In this document: in pieces, positions 6,988 through 14,160 of the stretch
How the letters are laid out: each line of letters starts with the position of its first letter
Numbering within the stretch: the first letter of the stretch is position 1
Assembly (NCBI RefSeq): GCF_001623525.1
Contig: NZ_CP015225.1
Location: forward strand, 1,054,001 to 1,118,000
DNA: 64,000 nt
Direction: 5' to 3'
DNA from: Pseudomonas fluorescens
GTDB taxonomy: Bacteria; Pseudomonadota; Gammaproteobacteria; Pseudomonadales; Pseudomonadaceae
The notes under the pieces: generated by a model
Databases searched by the model: none
What the model was told of the DNA's origin: nothing
Seen by the model: the letters and a program-made list of their open reading frames with translations, nothing else
Translations under genes and position numbers: made by a program

Positions 6988-8514
6988 ATGACTTCGCATC
7001 CCAATCTCGACCAATTAGATCCTGAAGAACTGCGTGCCTTGGCGGCGCAGTTGATCCAGCGCGTCGAGACCATGGACAAGCAAATCACCCATCACAAGTC
7101 GGTCAACGAGAAGCTGGCCCACGAGATTGCGCTGCTCAAACGCTTCAAGTTTGCCAAGCGCAGCGAGCAGTTGAGCCCGGATCAAGCCAGCCTGCTCAGA
7201 GACTTGATCGATACGGATATCGCCGCTATCGAAGCCGAACTTGAGGCGCTACAACCGGCATCTGTCGAAGCCAAAGTGCGCCTGCAACCCAAGCGCGCCC
7301 CGCTGCCACCGCAGTTTCCTCGCACTCTGATCCATCACGAACCGGACAACACCCACTGCCAGTGCGGCTGCGCCCTCAAGCGTATCGGCGAAGATACCAG
7401 CGAAAAGCTCGACTACACGCCCGGCGTGTTCACCGTCGAGCGCCACATCCGTGGCAAGTGGGTCTGCGAACAGTGCGAAACGCTGATACAGGCGCCGGTA
7501 CCGGCGCACGTCATCGACAAAGGCATTCCGACAGCGAGCCTGCTGGCCCACATCATGGTAGCCAAGTTCGCCGACCATCTGCCCCTGTATCGCCAAGAGA
7601 AAATCTTCGGTCGCGCCGGGCTGCCCATCGCCCGTTCGACCTTGGCGCAGTGGGTGGGCAACTGCGGCGTACAATTACAGCCGCTGGTTGATGCGCTGCG
7701 CGAAGCCGTACTGACGCACGGCGTCGTCCACGCTGACGAAACGCCGGTACAAATGCTGACGCCTGGCGCGAAGAAAACTCATCGCGCTTACGTCTGGGCC
7801 TATGCCACCAGTCAGTTCTCGGATCTGGCTGCGGTCGTTTACGACTTCAGCCCGAGCCGTGCTGGCGAACATGCTCGAAACTTCCTCGGCCACTGGAACG
7901 GCAAGCTGGTCTGCGATGACTTTGCTGGCTATAAGGCAGGCTTTGAACTAGGCGTCACGGAGATCGGCTGCATGGCCCATGCACGCCGAAAGTTCTTCGA
8001 CTTGCACGCGACTAATAAGAGCCAGATTGCCGAAAAAGCGCTGCACTACATCGCGTCCTTGTACGAAGTTGAACGAGAGGCGCGCGAGCTGGAGCCGAGT
8101 ATCCGGCAGCTCATACGGCAGGAAAAAGCATCGCCGATCATCGATGCACTTTATACCTGGATGATCGCTCAGAGGCAGCTTGTGCCTGAGGGGCCAGCCA
8201 TCGCGAAAGCCTTGGATTACAGCCTTAAACGGTGGATAGCGCTGACGCGCTATCTAGATGATGGTGCTGTGCCCATCGACAATAACTGGTGCGAGAATCA
8301 AATCCGACCGTGGGCTCTTGGACGCTCGAACTGGCTGTTCGCGGTTTCGTTACGTAGCGGAAAACGGGCAGCGGCGATCATGAGTTTAATCCAATCGGCA
8401 CGACTCAACGGGCATGATCCCTATGCTTACCTTAAAGACGTGTTGAATCGTCTGCCGACCCAAAAAGCACATGAGGTGACAAATTTGCTACCGCATCGAT
8501 GGCAAGCTCTGTAA
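6988..8514 (+). CDS. tnpC: IS66 transposase TnpC
   Basis: A complete 508-residue IS66 DDE transposase. In order: an N-terminal coiled-coil region (ALAAQLIQRVETMDKQI), the FKFAKRSEQL block, a zinc finger (CQCGC ... CEQC), the catalytic VHADETPVQM and CDDFAGY segments, and the final acidic block IDNNWCENQIRPWALGR. It ends with LLPHRWQAL, the usual C-terminus. Nothing suggests inactivation of the protein, though the right end of the element is doubtful. Confidence 0.93.
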   Translation: MTSHPNLDQLDPEELRALAAQLIQRVETMDKQITHHKSVNEKLAHEIALLKRFKFAKRSEQLSPDQASLLRDLIDTDIAAIEAELEALQPASVEAKVRLQPKRAPLPPQFPRTLIHHEPDNTHCQCGCALKRIGEDTSEKLDYTPGVFTVERHIRGKWVCEQCETLIQAPVPAHVIDKGIPTASLLAHIMVAKFADHLPLYRQEKIFGRAGLPIARSTLAQWVGNCGVQLQPLVDALREAVLTHGVVHADETPVQMLTPGAKKTHRAYVWAYATSQFSDLAAVVYDFSPSRAGEHARNFLGHWNGKLVCDDFAGYKAGFELGVTEIGCMAHARRKFFDLHATNKSQIAEKALHYIASLYEVEREARELEPSIRQLIRQEKASPIIDALYTWMIAQRQLVPEGPAIAKALDYSLKRWIALTRYLDDGAVPIDNNWCENQIRPWALGRSNWLFAVSLRSGKRAAAIMSLIQSARLNGHDPYAYLKDVLNRLPTQKAHEVTNLLPHRWQAL

Positions 8515-8596
8515 CCATGGGACGTTTTTGAAGATTTGAAATTGCTCCGCCTCGTCGACCCACAATTCAGTTTCCTAAGGCTAGTCGCGTTCCTTT

Positions 8597-9310
8597 ATGG
8601 TTTATGCATCCTTCCTTTTGATCGCATTGCTCTACGCCAGCGTCGGCCAGGCGGGGGCTTCAGGTTATATAGCAGTCATGGCGCTGCTTGAGTTTGCCCC
8701 GGAAAGTATTAAACCAACTGCATTAGTTCTGAACACATTGGTTTCTCTACTGGTTACTTGGCGCTTCATGCGCTCAGGCCGGGTGGATTGGAAATTACTG
8801 TGGCCCTTTGCTTTAGCAGCGGTGCCCATGGCACTGCTAGGCGGTGCTCTGACTCTGCCAGTGCTTTGGTTTGACCGGCTACTAGGTTCGCTCTTACTGG
8901 TCGCCGGAATCCCCTTCTTTTTGAAAAAACCTAATGAGGAAAGCATTAAGCCACCCAGAGTTGCGGTGGCCTTACTCGTTGGTAGCGTAATAGGGGTTCT
9001 ATCTGGATTAACCGGAGTGGGAGGTGGCGTTCTGATTACGCCCCTGCTGATCTATTGCAGATGGGCTAGCGTGAAAACGGCAGCGGCAATTTCTGCTCCG
9101 TTCATTCTTCTCAACTCTTTAGCTGCTCTGGCAGGACATTGGGGCAGCACCAGTCAACTCCCCGAGAACGTCTGGGGGTTAGCGATGATTGCACTCTTGG
9201 GAGCGTTGATCGGTTCCCACCTCGGAACCAAGTTCCTACCGACAAATGCGGTGCAGAAGATACTTGGAGCGATTCTTCTGATGTCAGGACTCAAACTGCT
9301 GCTCGGGTAA
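8597..9310 (+). CDS. TauE/SafE-family membrane permease
   Basis: A 237-residue polytopic membrane protein with about eight hydrophobic segments. It has the two repeats characteristic of TauE/SafE transporters: an N-terminal LLYASVGQAGASGYIAVMAL and a second LSGLTGVGGGVLITPLLIY. The family exports sulfite, sulfoacetate or related small anions; the substrate here is unknown. It lies directly right of the IS66 element with no close partner gene, and may have been carried in or separated from an operon by the insertion. The ATG at 8597 has only a poor ribosome site. Confidence 0.85.
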   Translation: MVYASFLLIALLYASVGQAGASGYIAVMALLEFAPESIKPTALVLNTLVSLLVTWRFMRSGRVDWKLLWPFALAAVPMALLGGALTLPVLWFDRLLGSLLLVAGIPFFLKKPNEESIKPPRVAVALLVGSVIGVLSGLTGVGGGVLITPLLIYCRWASVKTAAAISAPFILLNSLAALAGHWGSTSQLPENVWGLAMIALLGALIGSHLGTKFLPTNAVQKILGAILLMSGLKLLLG

Positions 9311-9518
9311 GCATCCAAAAATTACGACACGGAGAAAAAGTCAGCCATGACGACCCCTCCGACCCAATCCCGTCGTCAACCTGGTTTAACCAGACGCTTA
9401 CTTTCGTCGCACTGGATGAGACGTCTCGCTGGCAGCGGAGGGCTTACGCTAACCAGTACCTAGTGATGATTGCATCATCCATGGGAATCGTTACTCTTAA
9501 CTATGTGACCGCTCCCGT

Positions 9519-12500
9519 TCAGACGAGCCAGAGGTCATCTGGGCCCAGATAGCTGAGGGCTAGTTGTCCGCTCTGTGGTATTACAGTCGCCCGTAAAACA
9601 CCACCGCGAGCTGGGTTTAGCAGGTGAGAAAGAACACCCAAGGTTAATCCCTCGGCGGAAAGAACGTGCGGCTGGCCTTCCCAGATATGAAGAGATAATA
9701 CCGAATTAGGCGGTGGGGGGGCAGCGTGCCAAACTACGTTGGCCGTATAGTAACGTTCCGCCCAAGTTCGACTGTGAGCGGGGACGGATTCTTCGGTAAA
9801 GCTGAGCCACAGTGCTCTCGTTTCAGGTGTCGGCCAATCGTGTTGGCCTGACGAAGCGACGACGTGGGGAGACTGGAGCCACACCCGTAGTTCATATGCC
9901 GTTGTAAACGTAGCCCCTGTATCGTTAACCGCTTTGATGGCAGCTAACCGCGAATTAAATCCGGCTTGCATAAGTATCGAGGCCGACCTATTCATTGTGC
10001 CAGTCTCGACTGCTGGCATAACGAGGCCAAGCTCATAGTCGTCCAAAGCAAGGCCGAAATCTCCAACCACGTCTCCATTCGCGGCAGCGCGGACACGCAA
10101 CGCTTCCATCGCCCAAGGCAGGCGGTAGACGAGTCCCCCTTCGATGAATTGCAGGGCGTTCCCTTCCTGGCCAGCAATCAGAGCGCTCAATGATTCACCT
10201 AGAAGCCAAGAGCGCAGGATTTCTCGCCAGTTGGCAGGGAAGGGATCGGGCGCGAATGGATAGAACGTGAATACCCGCTCTGCGATTCCTGCAATGGCTC
10301 GTATGGCTGTCTCGCTATCTCCGATAAGCAAGGCTCCATTAGCCTCGATCAGTAATGCGTTAGCTTCTACTGCAACGGCGTCTAGCGATTGGCCAGCCTC
10401 CAAACCAAGACCTGCTAGGTAGTAGCCTCGGCGAGTAGCAGCAGTAGAGCGAGCCCAGATATAGCGGCTTCGGGCCAAAAGCGCCGACTTCATTATGGCG
10501 CGCGCCGGCTCGTCTAATCGCATGAGACGTCTTTGCCAGAGCGAAGATTGTAGGATCGCGTCGAGTGCGGCTTCGATCCCTTCATCCGGCACATCGGAAT
10601 CGCCGATCAGACCGAGTATCGCAGTGTCGAACGTCGCAATATTCCGCTCCCAATCCTTTCGAGCACGATCCTCCTTTGCCAGTTGCTCACCAACTACTAC
10701 CGGAAAAGTCCAGGCAACGGCGTTGTTCACGACATACTCCATAAGCTGGTTAAGGTCGCCTCCTATCCGTTTGTGCATACGCAACAGCAGCGAGCTGAGA
10801 AGCATGACTAATCCGCTCTCCATATCGCGTGCGCCTTTGTTCTCGATCAGCTCGACCCATTCATTGTGTTTCTGGTTTCGCCGATCTTCGAATATCGGAA
10901 AGAGGACGAGACCCTCTACATCGATATAGGCGCGACCGGCACGACCGATAATGTTCTTAAATTCCGATACCTTGATCTTCTCACCGTGTCTATACAGTGA
11001 GTGCATCACGATCGCTGTGGCAGAAAGGTTCAATCCCTGCGCTAGCGTTGGCGATGAGATCGTAACGCGCAGGCTGCCTCTACGAAGCAGGTGCTCCACT
11101 TCCTTACGGTAAGCCGTGGGCAATGCTCCGTGATGCAGCGCAACGCCGAGTCGCAGGCATTTGAGGATGTCGCTATCTACACCCAGCCATTCTGTACCAA
11201 GGGCAATCGCAGTCTGCAGCACAGCCGGATCGACTGTGAGTAATGATCGCAACGCACCACGCTCGTGAAGATCGACGATGATCTTCGCAAATGGCTCGAC
11301 ACTGCGTCGCTCAGGACAGTAGATCAAGACTGTCTGACCATCCTCAACAAGGCGCCAAGCCGTAGCGAGGCTCAGCTCTTGCTGGTCATCGGGAAACAGA
11401 CGCGTGCGCGGCCTCTTTGGCGGCACGAAAAACTGAGGGACGCTACCTGTCATGTAGCGGGGTACGAATGGACGTTCATCACCTACACGTAGATTAAGAC
11501 GTGCTGCCGGGCTACTCCAAACAACCTCACCGAAACGCAATCGGGTTGGACGCCAGTCACCCTTGATCGCGCTGCCCGGTTGATCGCGTCGAAGCCATGC
11601 TGAGAAATCCTCCAATTGTTGACCGTCGGGTAGGATTGCTGAGAGGCAAACGATCCTGCGTTGCTCTGCGTCCGGACGCCGGAGCAGGCGTTGAATCTGC
11701 ACTTCATAGCGAACCTCACGTTCGCCCGGGCCGATCATATGTCCTTCGTCGAAAACGAGCAGGCCGACATCGTTTAGCAGGGCGGGATCATTGCGTAGCG
11801 CAAAATCGATCTTTTCCGGAGTGGCGACAACGATGTTGCGCCCCCGGATTGCATCCTCATCGAGATTCGATACGCCAACGCTGCCATAGAGCGCGGAGAT
11901 TGTTTTGCCTAATGGGCCGAAGGTTCGCTGCAGCGTGGCCTCAGTTTGGGCTGAAAGGGCACGAAGGGGGGTGATGAAGACTACGCGCTTTCCAGCAGCC
12001 AAGCAGCGGAGGATGCACAGTTCAGCGATGCGTGTTTTCCCGGCGCTTGTAGGAAGGGAAACGACAAGATTGTCCGTTTGATCGATAGCACGGGCGGCAG
12101 CCTCAATCTGTGATGGCCAGAGATCGATCTCAGCTTTAGGACGGCGACTCAGCGAGGCGATAAAAAGTTTACGTAACTCCGCCCACCCTGGTGCTGCGCC
12201 CCCCGCCGATATCAGGGGAAGCTTCTTATGAAAGGTGTTTGACCAGAGGTCGGACAGCAGATGGATTGCTATGCGATGAGCCCACCACTGAGGAAGGAGG
12301 TTGAATTCAGCGCAGACAGCTAGATTCTCTCTCAGGCGTGCAACTGCGCGGTCTACAAGCTCCTGCTCACTCCTATCGAGAGCCAACATGTAGGTAGCGA
12401 GTGCGCCGAAGAAGTTGTCGGTGAGGGCTAGGTCTAAACCCTCAAACAAGTAGTCATGGCCATCGCGGTCGATTTCGGGGGCGCCTTGCGCCATTCGCTC

Positions 12501-13034
12501 TTGTATCAGGGCCGTGATCCTAGCATCAGATCCTCGACCACTAAGGCGATAGCCATAAATAAGCGTCTGAAGGCCGTTTATGTCGCGACGCATTAGAAGA
12601 GCTAGCGCTTGTTCAAGCGGAGAGAAGTTTGCCTCATTGGCGACTATCGCGAGGAGTGAGTAAGCGCGCGCCGAGAGATGAGCAAGATGATAACTCGCGG
12701 CCGCCATAACGAAATGAAAGTCTCGATCACTCTCCCTACGATCACCTTTTGCCATCACTGCTTCAAGTGCAGTTGCTGCTTGTACGAACGCCAAGCGAGC
12801 TTGGATTGGATCGCCATCCATCTCGAGTAGGCGCAGACCTAGACCGAGCAAGCCATACGCGTAACTGTGCAGTTCGAAGCTAAGCTGCGTGCCAAACGCG
12901 GGAGCGCCCGCAGGAAGAATGCCGTCCCGCCAAATGATTGCCCTTGCCTGCCCCTGCGCGATCAATCTGCCTCGAAAGCCGGGTGCTGACGCGGCCTCGA
13001 TCGCGGCGATGATCGCATCGCGACTAGTTGCCAT
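9519..13034 (-). CDS. hamB: Hachiman helicase HamB
   Basis: A 1171-residue superfamily 2 DEAD/DEAH helicase. Walker A (LPTSAGKT) is at residues 328-334, the Walker B box DEGH at 429-432, and motif III is read as LSAI. Helicase C motifs follow (GVALHHGALP; TLAQGLNLSATAIVMHSLY; FKNIIGRAGRAY). About 300 mainly helical residues precede the motor and some 500 follow. Its start overlaps the end of hamA by 11 bases. A large helicase directly after a small HamA (DUF1837) gene is the definition of the Hachiman anti-phage system. In known systems HamB is a DNA-sensing helicase that restrains and releases the HamA nuclease. The assignment rests mainly on the HamA motifs and the gene pair. Confidence 0.85.
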   Translation of the reverse strand: MATSRDAIIAAIEAASAPGFRGRLIAQGQARAIIWRDGILPAGAPAFGTQLSFELHSYAYGLLGLGLRLLEMDGDPIQARLAFVQAATALEAVMAKGDRRESDRDFHFVMAAASYHLAHLSARAYSLLAIVANEANFSPLEQALALLMRRDINGLQTLIYGYRLSGRGSDARITALIQERMAQGAPEIDRDGHDYLFEGLDLALTDNFFGALATYMLALDRSEQELVDRAVARLRENLAVCAEFNLLPQWWAHRIAIHLLSDLWSNTFHKKLPLISAGGAAPGWAELRKLFIASLSRRPKAEIDLWPSQIEAAARAIDQTDNLVVSLPTSAGKTRIAELCILRCLAAGKRVVFITPLRALSAQTEATLQRTFGPLGKTISALYGSVGVSNLDEDAIRGRNIVVATPEKIDFALRNDPALLNDVGLLVFDEGHMIGPGEREVRYEVQIQRLLRRPDAEQRRIVCLSAILPDGQQLEDFSAWLRRDQPGSAIKGDWRPTRLRFGEVVWSSPAARLNLRVGDERPFVPRYMTGSVPQFFVPPKRPRTRLFPDDQQELSLATAWRLVEDGQTVLIYCPERRSVEPFAKIIVDLHERGALRSLLTVDPAVLQTAIALGTEWLGVDSDILKCLRLGVALHHGALPTAYRKEVEHLLRRGSLRVTISSPTLAQGLNLSATAIVMHSLYRHGEKIKVSEFKNIIGRAGRAYIDVEGLVLFPIFEDRRNQKHNEWVELIENKGARDMESGLVMLLSSLLLRMHKRIGGDLNQLMEYVVNNAVAWTFPVVVGEQLAKEDRARKDWERNIATFDTAILGLIGDSDVPDEGIEAALDAILQSSLWQRRLMRLDEPARAIMKSALLARSRYIWARSTAATRRGYYLAGLGLEAGQSLDAVAVEANALLIEANGALLIGDSETAIRAIAGIAERVFTFYPFAPDPFPANWREILRSWLLGESLSALIAGQEGNALQFIEGGLVYRLPWAMEALRVRAAANGDVVGDFGLALDDYELGLVMPAVETGTMNRSASILMQAGFNSRLAAIKAVNDTGATFTTAYELRVWLQSPHVVASSGQHDWPTPETRALWLSFTEESVPAHSRTWAERYYTANVVWHAAPPPPNSVLSLHIWEGQPHVLSAEGLTLGVLSHLLNPARGGVLRATVIPQSGQLALSYLGPDDLWLV

Positions 13035-13794
13035 CGGCGATCACACGGTCATAAATGGCGCCTACGAAGGCCGCATGTCCATCCACCTGGAGCCCTACGG
13101 CCCATTGGTTTATGGTGCCAGGATAGGCCTGGAGTGATTGGCTAAGCAGCGCTCCAGGCGCGTTGCCGGAGAAGGTGAAAAGCAGATGCTGCACGTTCTC
13201 GAGAGGGATGCCGTGGCGCACCAATGCGTCATCAATGGCATCCACTAGAGGGATATTGTCGAGGTCAAGTAACCGCGCTGAAATGAAAGATAGTGCATGT
13301 GCAGATGGCCTTCCCTCATCTTTGTCTAGGCCCGCGCGCGCTTCGTTGAGTGTTTGGGCTCGCAGGTCAATTCGGCTTTTAGCTTCCGTTTTCAGGAACT
13401 TGAGGCGCAGGGTGGCTGGGTCGAGAAGCATGCCGATCACATCGTCTCCGCGCATTGCCATATTACGGTGATCTTTCCAGCGCAGCCGTTTGATCGGCGC
13501 CCGATACCCACTATGAGCATTGATCCATTCGGTGGCGTAGATTTCACCCAGGTCACCCGAACGAATCTGAGGCGTTTGCGGCAACAGTCCATTAATCAAA
13601 TGTGCGGCGCCTGTTTTACCCAATCGCGCTAGAGCATGAGCGATGCGATCCTCAGCCGCGTAGTGGGAGGGAATTGCTGCTGCGGAGAGCGCGATAGCGG
13701 TTTGGGCATCTGTGGCTCGCCCCCTCATGACTCGCACATAATGATTACCAACAGGGGTGTCGGCCCAATCGCACCAATCGTTGAATTGAACCAT
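13024..13794 (-). CDS. hamA: Hachiman nuclease-like protein HamA (DUF1837)
   Basis: A 256-residue protein with the DUF1837/HamA signature: GDLGEIYATEW (residues 80-90), then RWKDHRNMAMRGDDVIGM (Asp117/Asp118), then KTEAKSR (Glu137, Lys139). E, D and E-x-K in that order form a PD-(D/E)xK-type nuclease core, so all expected catalytic residues are present. HamA is the effector of Hachiman and degrades DNA once released by HamB. It is the first gene of the operon and overlaps hamB by 11 bases. The upstream 366 bp are shared with the divergent PHP-ATPase gene. Confidence 0.85.
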   Translation of the reverse strand: MVQFNDWCDWADTPVGNHYVRVMRGRATDAQTAIALSAAAIPSHYAAEDRIAHALARLGKTGAAHLINGLLPQTPQIRSGDLGEIYATEWINAHSGYRAPIKRLRWKDHRNMAMRGDDVIGMLLDPATLRLKFLKTEAKSRIDLRAQTLNEARAGLDKDEGRPSAHALSFISARLLDLDNIPLVDAIDDALVRHGIPLENVQHLLFTFSGNAPGALLSQSLQAYPGTINQWAVGLQVDGHAAFVGAIYDRVIADGN

Positions 13795-14160
13795 GTGTTT
13801 GTCCTGATCCTGTCAAAAGCAAAGGCCGTAAGCTTGGATAAAGTATGAGGCTTTAGGCTTCTCGCCGTGCCTTATGCTCCAAGACCAGCGTAAATGCAAT
13901 CTCTACTGAACTGTTGCTGGCGGCGCAAAAAAAAACTGTCGTCCGAGCGGTGTTACGGGGGATCCCCCGAAGTACCTTGATTCGCGATGAAAGCGGATGG
14001 CCTTAAGATAGTAAATCCGTCCGGGCTAAGCGGTGCTAATTGCACCCTTCTCAGGTATAAACGAATGCGGTGCCATCCTGCCCGAGAAACATAGGACGGG
14101 ATAGAAGGCTGTCAAGGACGCTTATACCTAGTATTTGCAAATGCTGGCGAGGAGGTTGTT
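13795..14160. promoter_or_regulatory. divergent intergenic region, hamA versus PHP-ATPase
   Basis: 366 bp without a gene. It contains an A-tract (13928-13935), a perfect 14-bp palindrome CGGGGGATCCCCCG (13956-13969) and, at the right end, a strong GAGGAGG ribosome site (14149-14155). It must hold the promoters of both defence transcripts. The palindrome is the best operator candidate, but no regulator gene is adjacent. Confidence 0.45.

Larger units (their letters stand above)
6138..8530 (+). mobile_element. IS66-family insertion sequence
   Basis: Three genes in standard IS66 order: tnpA, tnpB (overlapping by ATGA) and tnpC. The left end is read at GTAACCGTCCGGGCAAC (6138), starting with GTAA as usual for IS66. 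It is closely similar to the left end of the second copy at 17218. The right end is expected to close with a reverse copy (...GGACGGTTAC). After tnpC I see only CCATGGGACG followed by TTTTTG, so the last bases may be lost or strongly diverged. No 8-bp target duplication could be found. All three proteins are full length. Confidence 0.85.

Noticed and set aside
9139..9552. Plus-strand frame after the TauE/SafE gene
   Set aside because: It overlaps two real genes at its ends; a short MTTPPTQSRRQPGL piece (9348) is not supported by any family.
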